64,000 nucleotides of DNA from CAHJXF01 sp038225855 (GCA_038225855.1 JBBRQU010000003.1:96780-160779), one strand, 5' to 3'; shown: positions 19,439-27,380, counted from the first letter of the stretch. Notes: generated from the letters alone by a model not told the origin. Program-made: numbers and translations.

Positions 19439-20260
19439 TCAATTGAGCGTCGATGGGGCAAGCGATTGCAGGAAGCCGAGCAACGCGGCGTTGAACGCGT
19501 CCGGTTGCTCGAACATCATGAGATGGCCGCAGCGTTCGAATTCGACATAACGCGCGTCGGGCATGCGTTCGGCCATGCCGCGCATCACCGCGGGCGGCGC
19601 GTTGCGATCGTCGCTGCCCGCGATCAGCAGCGCGGGCATAGCCAGTTGTGCAAGATGCGCGCGACGATCGAAACCCATCAGCGCGTTGAGCGCAAGGCGA
19701 TAGGTGAGCGGCGGCACGTGCGACATCACCTCCGCGGCTTCGGCACGCGCCGCGTCCGACGCGCCGGACCCGGCCATGCCCACAACCAGTTGCGCCGCGA
19801 CTTCGCGCATCGAGAGCCCCGCAGCGAGCGGCGCGGCGCGCTCTTCGACGAATTTTCTCTGCCATGCGCCGTCCGGCTTTCCGAATGCCGCGCTGGTTGC
19901 CGCGAGCACCAGCGCCGCGATGCGTCCGGGTGCGCGCGCTGCGACTTCCTGCGCGACCATGCCGCCCATGCTGTGCCCGACCAGCACCAGGCGATCGGGC
20001 GCGAGCACGTCGATCAATTCGATGCATTCGTCGGCGAGCGTCTCGAAGCTGTAGGGGTCGACGATCGACGAATGCCCGTAACCCGGCATGTCCCACGCGA
20101 CCGCATGAAAACCCGCATCGGCCAGCGGCCGCATCTGCCGCGCGAACGCCTGACGTCCGCCGCCGATGCCGTGGAGCATGAGCACGGTGGTGGCGCCCGC
20201 GGTGGTCAAAGGCGCGGCTTCGTCGAAGTACGGCACGGCGGTGACGGGGGTGGTCATCAT
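19439..20260 (-). CDS. Alpha/beta hydrolase (NicD-like candidate)
   Basis: The 273-residue alpha/beta hydrolase has the oxyanion motif HGIGGG, the nucleophile elbow GHSMGG, an acid in IAGSDDRNAP and the C-terminal catalytic His in ERCGHLMMFEQPDAF. In nicotinate degradation the N-formylmaleamate deformylase NicD is an alpha/beta hydrolase of about this size that acts right after NicX, and this gene overlaps a NicX-like gene by four bases, so a ring-cleavage-product hydrolase is inferred. The sequence alone cannot fix the substrate. The start is the first of two tandem ATGs. Confidence 0.85.
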   Translation of the reverse strand: MMTTPVTAVPYFDEAAPLTTAGATTVLMLHGIGGGRQAFARQMRPLADAGFHAVAWDMPGYGHSSIVDPYSFETLADECIELIDVLAPDRLVLVGHSMGGMVAQEVAARAPGRIAALVLAATSAAFGKPDGAWQRKFVEERAAPLAAGLSMREVAAQLVVGMAGSGASDAARAEAAEVMSHVPPLTYRLALNALMGFDRRAHLAQLAMPALLIAGSDDRNAPPAVMRGMAERMPDARYVEFERCGHLMMFEQPDAFNAALLGFLQSLAPSTLN

Positions 20261-21336
20261 GATGGGAAGGTCTCTTCCACAATGGGTACGCCGCGCTCGA
20301 CCACGACCGCGCCATCGAGCGCGATCGTGCAATGTCGCATCGGCAGGTCGAAGTGCCCGAGCGTATGACGACCCGCGACTTCGTTGGCGCCGGTCGAGAA
20401 CAGGAAGTTGCCCGCGAACGCGCGCAGCTCGGTGCCGTTGCAATCGCGCTTGTCGTAGAACGCGAGCGCATCCCAGCGTGCGTCGGGGTTCAGCCCCCAG
20501 CCGACATGCGAAACGGCATACGCATTGCGATTGCCTTCGAGCTCCTCCCACGATTTCCAGTAGCCACGCATCAGATCCGCATCGACGCCGTCGCCGACGA
20601 TCGCGACGATGCCGTCGTTCTCGATCGTCAGTTCAATGCGGTCGCGCAGGTAAGTCTTGAATGCGAGGTTGACGTCGCCCGGCGCGAGCACCAGCGTGCC
20701 GTTGACGCTCCCTGCCGCGGGAAACGCGAGGCACAACCCGCCCGGCCAATGCGCGACCTGCCCGGGCTTGGCGCAATAGCCCCACGCCCCGCCGATCTTC
20801 GCGCCCTTCAGTTGCACGGTGAGATTGCTCCCCGCCTCAGAGGTCACGTGCATCGTCGTTGCCGCGTTCGACGCCGCCCGCAGCTTCTTCATCGCCGCGC
20901 GCACGACAGCTTCGAGCTTCTCGTCGGGCACGCAGCGCTCGAGAATTTCGGGATGCTCGTTCGACACCATCAGAAGACGCGCGCCGCCTTTCAGAATGTC
21001 GGGCAGTTCAGGCGCGTGCAGCAGACCTTCGACCGTGCAATCAATCACGAGCGTGGATGCCGCGAGCGCCTGCACCACCGGGCCGAGTTGGCCGATCGCA
21101 TCCGACGCGCCGGTCGATCGAATCGGGATCGACGACGCGGGCGACGGCGTGGGCACGACCAGATGAAAGACGCGCGCTCCGAGTTGCAAAGCGGCGATAT
21201 CGGCGAGATCGACCAGGACGCGGCGCGACTGCGATTCCGACAATATTGCGACGATGTCGCCCGGCGCGATTGCCGAGCGGCGCAGCACCTCTGCGAAGGC
21301 AGCAATCCAGCGGGCTTCGATGCGTTCGACCAGCAC
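20257..21336 (-). CDS. NicX-like 2,5-dihydroxypyridine 5,6-dioxygenase family protein
   Basis: Non-heme iron ring-cleavage dioxygenase family (M29-peptidase fold). Similar stretches to NicX are GYCAKPGQVAHWPGG, SHVGWGLNPDARWDAL and AGNFLFSTGANEVAG. The iron ligands known for NicX, two His and one Asp, correspond to H277 in SHVGWGL and H328/D330 in GHFDLP, with the same spacing. From the GTG at 21336, preceded by AAAGGA, the product is 359 residues, near the NicX length; a TTG at 21423 would add 29. The association with CoA-ligase and acyl-CoA dehydrogenase genes is not part of the known nicotinate route. Confidence 0.85.
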   Translation of the reverse strand: MLVERIEARWIAAFAEVLRRSAIAPGDIVAILSESQSRRVLVDLADIAALQLGARVFHLVVPTPSPASSIPIRSTGASDAIGQLGPVVQALAASTLVIDCTVEGLLHAPELPDILKGGARLLMVSNEHPEILERCVPDEKLEAVVRAAMKKLRAASNAATTMHVTSEAGSNLTVQLKGAKIGGAWGYCAKPGQVAHWPGGLCLAFPAAGSVNGTLVLAPGDVNLAFKTYLRDRIELTIENDGIVAIVGDGVDADLMRGYWKSWEELEGNRNAYAVSHVGWGLNPDARWDALAFYDKRDCNGTELRAFAGNFLFSTGANEVAGRHTLGHFDLPMRHCTIALDGAVVVERGVPIVEETFPS

Positions 21337-21476
21337 GATGCGCGTTCCTTTGAAGGCCGTTCGGTTGGGACGAATGCCGATCGCATGGGCTCCCCCGAAT
21401 GCGCGAAGATACGCCTTCGCCAATCATCCGGGCCGCCTTGCAGGCGCCGTGAAGGGCGACTATCCTGCCCGCGATA

Positions 21477-21496
21477 TTAGATGAATTTTCATATAA
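21477..21496. promoter_or_regulatory. Palindromic operator candidate for MarR regulator
   Basis: TTAGATGAATTTTCATATAA is a 20-base palindrome with one mismatched pair, in an AT-rich patch between the NicX-like gene and the divergent flavin reductase. Size and symmetry fit a MarR-family site, and a MarR gene lies in the plus-strand operon (22809). Binding is inferred, not shown. Confidence 0.5.
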
Positions 21497-21556
21497 CTCA
21501 CCGTACGAGCCCAGCTACGCCGCTGCGTTTTGCGCGCGCTTCGTGATGGTAAACCG

Positions 21557-22138
21557 ATGCCCGACCCGCTGATCGCGCAACCGCGTGAAGACGAGGCGCC
21601 CCGCTCGCCCGACTTCGACAGCGCGCATTTTCGCAGTGCGCTCGCGCAGTTCGCGACCGGCGTGACGATCATCACGACGCGCGCTGTCGATGCACAGGGT
21701 GAGCCGCATCTGGTGGGCTTCACGGCCAGTTCGTTCAACTCGGTGTCGCTGGCTCCGCCGCTGGTGCTGTGGAGCCTGTCGCGTGTGGCCGGCAGCCTCG
21801 CGATCTTTCGAGACAACACCCACTACGCGGTCAACGTGCTGGCGTCCGATCAGATCGAACTGTCGCGCCGCTTCGGCTCGCGCACCGACAAGCTCGAGTC
21901 CGATGAGGGCGTCGCATTCGATCGCTTCGAGGGCATCTCGTGGCGCGAGGGTTTTCGCGGCGCGCCGGTGTTCGAAGGCTGCTGCGCGTGGTTCGAATGC
22001 TTCAATCGCAGCCGCTACGAAGAAGGCGATCATGTGATCTTCGTCGGCGAAGTCGAGCGCTGCGGCTTTTCCGGTCGCGAACCGCTGATCTTCCAGGGCG
22101 GTGGCTATCACATGACGCAGCCGCATCCGGATCGCTGA
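21557..22138 (+). CDS. Flavin reductase domain protein (HpaC-like)
   Basis: FMN-binding flavin reductase-like protein of 193 residues. Family marks are FRSALAQFATGVTIITTR, HLVGFTASSFNSVSLAPPLV and YAVNVLASDQIELSRRF. Such proteins supply reduced flavin to two-component monooxygenases that hydroxylate aromatic rings; no oxygenase partner is adjacent on this strand, so it may instead serve another oxygenase. The ATG at 21557 is preferred to a TTG at 21530. It faces the NicX-like gene across a palindromic site and leads a plus-strand group with a CMD protein and a MarR regulator. Confidence 0.87.
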   Translation: MPDPLIAQPREDEAPRSPDFDSAHFRSALAQFATGVTIITTRAVDAQGEPHLVGFTASSFNSVSLAPPLVLWSLSRVAGSLAIFRDNTHYAVNVLASDQIELSRRFGSRTDKLESDEGVAFDRFEGISWREGFRGAPVFEGCCAWFECFNRSRYEEGDHVIFVGEVERCGFSGREPLIFQGGGYHMTQPHPDR

Positions 22139-22169
22139 TTCGATTGGGCGCAACTCGAGCACTGATCCC

Positions 22170-22234
22170 CGGTCTCCCCGGCGAAGGCCGGGGCCCAAGC
22201 AACACCGTCGCCCCGGCGGAGGCCGGGGTCCAAG
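22170..22234. repeat. REP-like inverted repeat
   Basis: Two CCCCGGCGAAGGCCGGGG-type hairpins in direct orientation (CTCCCCGGCGAAGGCCGGGG and CGCCCCGGCGGAGGCCGGGG), each followed by CCAAG. It lies between the flavin reductase and the CMD gene, both on the plus strand. Confidence 0.78.
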
Positions 22235-22271
22235 TTTCTTCAATTTTTGACCTTCACAGACCGACCACGCC

Positions 22272-22802
22272 ATGCCCCGCCTCCCCTACATCACCGATCA
22301 ACAAGCCGGCGACACGCCGCTCGTCGCCGCGATCCGCCAGCGCCGCGGCGGGGCCCTGTTGAACCTCGATCGTCAACTGCTCTACAGCCCCGCGTTCGCG
22401 CAAGGCTGGAACGCGCTGCTCGGCGCGGTCCGCACGCAGTTGAAGGTCGATCCCAAACTGCGCGAACTCGCGATGTGCGTCGTCGCGGTGCTGAACGGCG
22501 CCGAGTACGAATACGTGCATCACGCGCCCGAGTTCGTGAAGGCCGGCGGCAAGGAAGTGCAGATCACCGCTGTGCATCGCATGTCTTCACACGACATCGA
22601 CGCATCGCTGTTCGACGAAGTCGAGAACGCGACGATTGCGTTGAGCGCGCAGATGACGAAGAAGGTGAAGGTCGAAGACGCGACCTTCGACACGCTTCGC
22701 AGCCACTTGGGCGACGCGTGCACGGTCGAATTGGTCGGCGTGATCGCGGCCTACAACATGGTGTCGCGCTTTCTGGTCGCGCTCGGCATCGAGCCCGAGT
22801 GA
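22272..22802 (+). CDS. Carboxymuconolactone decarboxylase family protein
   Basis: CMD-fold protein of 176 residues, all-helical. The family core is LRELAMCVVAVLNGAEYEYV followed by HHAPEF; there is no CXXC, so it is not an AhpD-type peroxidase, and a CMD-like decarboxylase, hydrolase or isomerase role is more likely. Its place beside a MarR regulator and opposite a NicX-like dioxygenase suggests work on a ring-cleavage product. The ATG at 22272 follows a REP-like repeat. Substrate unknown. Confidence 0.82.
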   Translation: MPRLPYITDQQAGDTPLVAAIRQRRGGALLNLDRQLLYSPAFAQGWNALLGAVRTQLKVDPKLRELAMCVVAVLNGAEYEYVHHAPEFVKAGGKEVQITAVHRMSSHDIDASLFDEVENATIALSAQMTKKVKVEDATFDTLRSHLGDACTVELVGVIAAYNMVSRFLVALGIEPE

Positions 22803-22808
22803 TCGGCG

Positions 22809-23267
22809 ATGGCTGGTCACACGCGCGTATCAGTCCCTCGCGCGACGCGCTGGGAAGTCGACGACTACCTCTCTTATCTGCTCGCGCGCGCGAGTCACAG
22901 GGTCGCGTCGGAGTTCCATCGCGAAGTGCGCGCGGCGGGACTCACGGTGCTCGAATGGCGCGTGCTCGCGACGCTCTCCGACGGTCGCGCGCGCAGCGTC
23001 GGAGAGCTTGCATCGATCGCACTCGCACAGCAATCGACCGTGACCAAGCTGCTCGGCCGCATGGAAGCCGACGGTCGCATCGCACGCACCGATGGCGAGG
23101 TCGATCGTCGTCAGTCGCTGGTGCGCATCACGCGCGCGGGCCGCGCCGCGCTCGGCGCGCTGCTCGCGCGATCGAAGCACCACGATCGCGCGGCCATTGC
23201 AAGACTGAGCGCACGCGAAGCAAGCTCGTTGAAGAGCGCGTTGAAGAAACTGATCGACCCGGCGTGA
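22809..23267 (+). CDS. MarR-family transcriptional regulator
   Basis: Winged-helix repressor of 152 residues that would sense an aromatic or CoA-type ligand. MarR marks are TVLEWRVLATLSDGRARSVG, the recognition helix QSTVTKLLGRMEADGRI and the wing GEVDRRQSLVRITRAGR. It starts 6 bases after the CMD stop, so it is in the same operon. A near-perfect palindrome at 21477-21496 in the divergent promoter region is the natural target. MarR regulators NicR and PicR control nicotinate and picolinate degradation in other bacteria, a parallel to the NicX-like gene here. Confidence 0.9.
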   Translation: MAGHTRVSVPRATRWEVDDYLSYLLARASHRVASEFHREVRAAGLTVLEWRVLATLSDGRARSVGELASIALAQQSTVTKLLGRMEADGRIARTDGEVDRRQSLVRITRAGRAALGALLARSKHHDRAAIARLSAREASSLKSALKKLIDPA

Positions 23268-23283
23268 GCTTCGGACTCGGCGT

Positions 23284-24186
23284 TCAGCGTCCCGCAAGCC
23301 TGATCCCCGCGAGGATCAACAGCAGCCCCGCCGCGTGATACCACTGCGGCCATTCGCCCAGCAACAGCGCCGACAACACCGCCGCGAACACCGGCGTGAG
23401 ATTGGCGAAGAACACCGGCAGCGTCGCTCCCGCGCGCGACACGCCGCGATCCCAGCAGAAGTACGCGACCAGCGACGGCAGGACCGACACATAGGCCAGC
23501 ACCAGCCACGCACGCGGCGTATCGAAGTGCGACGGGACGTCGAAGAATGCGGTTTCGATCCACACGCACGGCAACGCGAACAAGAGACCCGTCGCAATCT
23601 GCGCGAACAGCAGCGTGGTGAGCGGCACATCCGGACGCCGCGTCTTCAACACCCACGTGTAGATGCTCCACACGATCGCCGCGACGAGCATGAAGAGATC
23701 GCCCGGCACGAAGCTCAACGTCAGCAAGCGCGACGCGTCTCCGCGCACCAGCACCAACAGCACGCCAACGATCGACACCACCGCGCCGGTCGCTCGACGC
23801 GCACCGACCTGCTCGCCGAAGAACAGCGCGCCGAACAGCAGCGTGAACACCGGCGTGGACGCGGCGATCAGGGTCACGTTGTTGGGCGTGGAAGTGGTGA
23901 GCGCGAGGTACTGCAGCGCGTTGTACGACCCGACGCCGAGCACACCGAGTGCAGCAACCACGCGCCACTCGCGCGCCAACACCGCGCGATGCGCGAGCAG
24001 CCCGCGCCACGCGAACGGCAACAGGATCAGCGACGCGAGCAACCAGCGCATCGCGTTCAACGCCATCGGCGCGATCGTGCCGACCGCAAGGCGACCGACG
24101 ATGGCGTTGCCCGCCCAGAAGAGCGGCGGGAGCATCAGGAGCGTGAGGGTCGAGGCGTCGAGACGCGACGAGCGTTCCGGATTCAT
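23284..24186 (-). CDS. EamA/DMT-superfamily transporter
   Basis: Inner membrane transporter of 300 residues with about ten hydrophobic helices in two EamA repeats (FWAGNAIVGRLAVGTIAPMA ... LTTSTPNNVTLIAASTPVFT; AIVWSIYTWVLKTR ... FANLTPVFAAVLSALLLGEW). Members export amino acids, metabolites or drugs; substrate cannot be assigned. The start MNPERSSRLD is preferred to a frame open to 24282. It is convergent with the MarR gene, so it is probably not part of that operon. Confidence 0.88.
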   Translation of the reverse strand: MNPERSSRLDASTLTLLMLPPLFWAGNAIVGRLAVGTIAPMALNAMRWLLASLILLPFAWRGLLAHRAVLAREWRVVAALGVLGVGSYNALQYLALTTSTPNNVTLIAASTPVFTLLFGALFFGEQVGARRATGAVVSIVGVLLVLVRGDASRLLTLSFVPGDLFMLVAAIVWSIYTWVLKTRRPDVPLTTLLFAQIATGLLFALPCVWIETAFFDVPSHFDTPRAWLVLAYVSVLPSLVAYFCWDRGVSRAGATLPVFFANLTPVFAAVLSALLLGEWPQWYHAAGLLLILAGIRLAGR

Positions 24187-24285
24187 TGGCTGGAGGAGCG
24201 ATGGCAGGAGGGCCGTCAATATCGCCGGCGAAATTCCGAAGCATTGACTGCTGGCTGACGCTCGCACCTGATGAAGAAACACACG

Positions 24286-24434
24286 ATGAAACTGGACCTC
24301 GCTCCTCTTTCGACTTCCATTTCACGGCTCGAAGAAGCCCGAACACCTACGCTCGCGACCCGACGCAAGCGCTGATCCGCGACGGCGTGATTCAGCGCTT
24401 CGAGTTCACCTACGAAATCAGCCACAAGATGCAA
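24286..24434 (+). pseudogene. Remnant of nucleotidyltransferase substrate-binding protein (HI0074-like)
   Basis: The start MKLDLAPLSTSISRLEEA is in one frame, and the continuation YARDPTQALIRDGVIQRFEF then TYEISHKM is in the next, a single frameshift after LEEA. Together these match the N-terminal half of HI0074-like proteins, the partners of minimal nucleotidyltransferases (MNT/HEPN modules). After HKM the homology ends, so the C-terminal half is lost, and no MntA-type gene is nearby. The rest of the 24187-24503 gap shows nothing else. Confidence 0.65.
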
Positions 24435-24503
24435 GCTGCGCGATTCTTCACCGACGCCCACGCGGTACGACGACATGCCCTTCCACTGATTGACGTCGCC
24501 CCC

Positions 24504-25496
24504 TCACCGCGCCCGCGCATCATCCGGAAAGAATTCCTTCATCAAGAACGTTTCGAGCTGCGCCTGATCCTTCGGCCTTGCCGACATCGTGAAGACCTTG
24601 CCGAGGCGATGCGATTCCCATTCGAAGTCGCCGGGCTTCTGCTCGCGGATGATGCCGATCATGCTGCGGATGACGGCGATGCGGATATCGGGATTGTTGC
24701 CCTGCTGGACCTCGACCTGCTGCGACCAGTTGCGGCGAAAGGATTTGTTCCAGCCGCGAAACAGGAACTGGGCTTCGTGCGCGCCGACGCGCTGCATCTG
24801 AAAGAGGCCTCCGCCCGCGTTCGGATCCTGATCGGGACTTGCCGATCGCTGCTGGGACGCGACGTTGGCCGTCGCGATCCGCTTGGCGCGATTGTCATCG
24901 CTCTCGACGACCTCGTCCGGAGCGCCGCCGTTCTGCGCGCGACGCGCGCGCTGGCGTTGGGCGATCAAGTCCGAGAAGTCTTGGTTCGTGTCGGGGGCCG
25001 GTTGCGGCGCCGGCGCGGCTTCGGATGCGGGTGCGGGTGCAGGCGCGGGCGAAGGCGAAGGCGGCGGAACGACGAAGCCGGTCGGTGGCCTGTTGATCGC
25101 GATCTGCGGGATCTGTCGTGGGGGCGCGGGCCTGGGACGAACCGTCGCCTTGGGCGGCTGCGGCTTCGTTTGCTCAGGCGTGGGTTGCGATTCTTCGGCT
25201 CTGGCCTGCGGCTGCGGTTTCGATTGCTCGATCGTCACCGAAAGCGGGCCCGCCTCCTCGCCGGCGGTGCGCAACGGTTGCTCGCTGTTCTGCAGGAACG
25301 GGATGAAGATCACGACGAAGTGGATGAACAGCGAGAGCGCAATCGCGACCGTGATCGCGCGCACCGTGATGCGGTCGTACCGCCTCGGGCCCTCGTCGTC
25401 GAACGCGGTCTTCGGCGCCGGCGCGGCGCCTCGCGCGTCGTCCCGCGCGGCATCGGACAACTCGGGCACCTGCTTGCGGATGGGGACGACTTTCAA
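24504..25496 (-). CDS. TonB/TolA-like proline-rich membrane protein
   Basis: Inner-membrane anchored protein of 330 residues. One N-terminal membrane segment (ITVAIALSLFIHFVVIFIPF, about residues 46-66) is followed by a long Pro/Gln/Ala-rich stretch (about 80-180) and a C-terminal domain ending near DQAQLETFLMKEFFPD. This is the TonB/TolA layout, but the C-terminal domain lacks a recognisable TonB motif, so a true energy-transducing role is uncertain; no exbB/exbD is adjacent. Its start overlaps the stop of the zeta-type toxin gene by four bases. Confidence 0.7.
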   Translation of the reverse strand: MKVVPIRKQVPELSDAARDDARGAAPAPKTAFDDEGPRRYDRITVRAITVAIALSLFIHFVVIFIPFLQNSEQPLRTAGEEAGPLSVTIEQSKPQPQARAEESQPTPEQTKPQPPKATVRPRPAPPRQIPQIAINRPPTGFVVPPPSPSPAPAPAPASEAAPAPQPAPDTNQDFSDLIAQRQRARRAQNGGAPDEVVESDDNRAKRIATANVASQQRSASPDQDPNAGGGLFQMQRVGAHEAQFLFRGWNKSFRRNWSQQVEVQQGNNPDIRIAVIRSMIGIIREQKPGDFEWESHRLGKVFTMSARPKDQAQLETFLMKEFFPDDARAR

Positions 25497-26275
25497 CGCG
25501 CGGTTTCCTTCGGCAAACGGGTGGTGGCATGGAGTGCCGCGGCGACGATGGGTCTGGCCCAGTCGGGCGTCGCCGACAGATCCGGCGGCGCCACGATGCG
25601 GCCGTGATGGAGATGCAAGAGCAGCACGGGTTGCGGCACGGCGCCCGCCGCGGGATCGGCCTCGGCGCTGTTGTCGTACAGACGTAGAGCGGCCAGATGG
25701 GGAATGAGTTCGATCAGATTCAAGCGGCTGTGCTGATAGCGCCGCCGGATGGCTACTTCCGGAATGTCATGGCCGCCGCGTTGTACGCGCGAGCGTACGC
25801 GGTGGATGTGCAGTTCGGGACTGGCCAGCCCTGCGTACCAGACATGAATCGCGATTCCCGCGGTCGCAGCTTCGGTCAGCAGGCGCGGCAATGTGTGTCC
25901 GCCCAGCGTGGTCTCGAAGGCGTGATCGAGGCGCTCGGAGATCGCGCGTTCGAGCAGGCGCTTGCCCTGCTGCCACGCGAGTCCGTTGGCCTCGGTCTGG
26001 TCGAGGCGCGGACTGGCGATCAGCAGGCGGCGCGCCGCTTCGTCGGGATTGAAATAGTCGGCGCCGTGCGCGCGAAAGGCGGCGCCGGCGATGCTGCTCT
26101 TGCCCGCGCCGTTCACGCCCGCGAGCACATAGATATTCGAGACGGCTCGCGGCTTCTTCGCACCATCGCCTTTCGATGCCGACGGCGACGGCGACGCGAG
26201 GCGAAGCTTCACGCGCGTATGGCGTTCTTGCACAACCGCGGTCACGGCGCGTGCGTCAGCGTCCCCGGCGCGCAA
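25493..26275 (-). CDS. Zeta-toxin-like P-loop kinase
   Basis: AAA/P-loop protein of up to 260 residues. Walker A is GVNGAGKS, followed by ADYFNPDEAARRLL, the substrate-contacting segment typical of zeta toxins, and AFETTLGGHTLPRLL. Zeta toxins phosphorylate UDP-N-acetylglucosamine and block wall synthesis; related proteins may act on other nucleotides. The start is uncertain: TTG at 26275 overlaps the antitoxin stop, and GTG at 26245 is also possible. It follows a Phd/YefM-type antitoxin gene, a pairing also known for other zeta-like proteins. Confidence 0.82.
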   Translation of the reverse strand: MRAGDADARAVTAVVQERHTRVKLRLASPSPSASKGDGAKKPRAVSNIYVLAGVNGAGKSSIAGAAFRAHGADYFNPDEAARRLLIASPRLDQTEANGLAWQQGKRLLERAISERLDHAFETTLGGHTLPRLLTEAATAGIAIHVWYAGLASPELHIHRVRSRVQRGGHDIPEVAIRRRYQHSRLNLIELIPHLAALRLYDNSAEADPAAGAVPQPVLLLHLHHGRIVAPPDLSATPDWARPIVAAALHATTRLPKETAR

Positions 26276-26636
26276 GCTTGGGCAGCGGCTTGCCCGGGCG
26301 GGCCGCCTTCACCGCGGCGCGTCCCAGCATGGCGGGGGTTGCGTCGAACGCGTCGGCCATGCCCTTCTTCGCTTTCGCCGTCTGCATGCGCGCGAGCAGT
26401 TGGTCGAACTCGGCATCGAGCGCGTCGAGCGCCTGTGTGCGCCCTCTCGCGAGCGACTGGAACTCTTCATACGAAACCAGCACGGCGCGCGGCGCGTCAT
26501 GACGCGTGATCGCGACCGGCGAGCCGGCGGCCACGCGGTCGAGCATGGTGCCGAAGGCGTTCTTCACATCGGTCGACGCGATGCTGGGAATGTCGATCAG
26601 TTCGCCTTGGTTGTTGCGAAACGTCAGCGTGGACAT
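26256..26636 (-). CDS. Phd/YefM-type antitoxin
   Basis: Antitoxin of 126 residues. The N-terminal part has the Phd/YefM pattern: IASTDVKNAFGTMLDRVAAG, SPVAITRHDAPRAVLVSYEE, FQSLA. The C-terminal half is basic and Ala-rich. It should neutralise the zeta-like kinase encoded next and repress its own promoter, which carries a palindrome overlapping the -35 box. A frame open to 26918 has no family similarity; MSTLTFRNNQ is the preferred start. Confidence 0.87.
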   Translation of the reverse strand: MSTLTFRNNQGELIDIPSIASTDVKNAFGTMLDRVAAGSPVAITRHDAPRAVLVSYEEFQSLARGRTQALDALDAEFDQLLARMQTAKAKKGMADAFDATPAMLGRAAVKAARPGKPLPKLARRGR

Positions 26637-26665
26637 GGTTGGCTCCGGTGAACACCTGTCCGGCC

Positions 26666-26693
26666 ATTCTAGCTGAATTGGACGTTTTGTCCA
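26666..26693 (-). promoter_or_regulatory. Promoter and palindromic operator of the Phd/zeta pair
   Basis: On the minus strand, TGGACA (-35), a 16-base spacer and TAGAAT (-10) precede the antitoxin start by about 30 bases. The -35 box sits in the inverted repeat TGGACAAAACGTCCA (26679-26693), so an autorepressor bound there would block polymerase. This fits Phd-type autoregulation; it is inferred from pattern. Confidence 0.6.
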
Positions 26694-26883
26694 TAACGAC
26701 CAGTCAAAATCAAAGTCGAGCGCGCGGCGGGCGGCGGGCGGCGTCGCGCTCACAGAAACATCCTGTTGACTGATAAGGTATGCACGTTGGCGTACATTAC
26801 GTGGGTTCCCTCCTACAAAAAAAGCGCCCCTGCGCAGGGTACCGGCGCGATTTGGCGCCGCCAAAGGAGCAGGTGAGGAAGAA

Positions 26884-27380
26884 ATGTCTTCGGTGCCACA
26901 GAACCTGTCGACCTGCACACGCGTGAAGTCTGCCGCCCATTCAAAGGCCGGCAGGGTGCGCTCTCTACAAGGGTTGCAGCGCGAAAGCGCGACTTCGCTC
27001 TACGAACAGATTGCCGACGGGCTGCGCCAGCACGTTTCGTCGGGCCAGGCGCGAGCGCAAGTGCCGACCGAGGAAGCGCTGACGCAGATGTTCGGCGTCA
27101 GTCGCTCCATGGTGCGCAAGGCGGTGCAGCGCCTGGTCGACCTGAAGATCCAGCTGCCGCGCGCCGAGTTTCTCGTCAGTTGCCGTCAGCCGCCGCGCGA
27201 AATCGGCGAGGCGCTCGAGATTTCACAAAGCTCGAGATTTCACAAAGCTCATTTCTGCTCGTGCTCGACCGCATCACGCGCGACCATACCGGCGCGGCGG
27301 TGGAGATGACCACACACTTCTTGAGGCCGGACGTTTATCAGTTCAGCTTCGTGCTGAACGATCTGGCTCGCGTGCAATAG
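26884..27380 (+). pseudogene. Broken GntR/UTRA-family regulator
   Basis: The N-terminus is a GntR winged helix (ATSLYEQIADGLRQHVSSGQ then PTEEALTQMFGVSRSMVRKA). The frame then breaks at a 17-bp tandem duplication (27214-27247) and, in the other frame, a UTRA-like C-terminus runs to the stop (DRITRDHTGAAVEMTTHFLR, PDVYQFSFVLNDL). Removing one repeat copy restores a single frame, so this was probably one protein. It also lacks the usual linker and much of the effector domain, so even the repaired gene would be short. RBS GAGGA is present upstream. It precedes the exported-hydrolase genes. Confidence 0.8.
27214..27247. repeat. 17-bp perfect tandem duplication
   Basis: CTCGAGATTTCACAAAG occurs twice back to back. 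The unit is not a multiple of three and shifts the GntR reading frame; loss of one copy would restore it. This looks like recent slippage or a phase-variable switch. Confidence 0.9.

Noticed and set aside
24186..25607. A 473-codon plus-strand frame across the TonB-like gene
   Set aside because: Only its first part matches anything (the HI0074-like remnant); the rest is antisense to the TonB-like gene.
26822..26862. Terminator hairpin before the broken GntR gene
   Set aside because: CCCTGCGCAGGG near a run of A could end a minus-strand transcript, but the stem is short and lacks a loop, and four bases separate it from the T-run; too weak to call.
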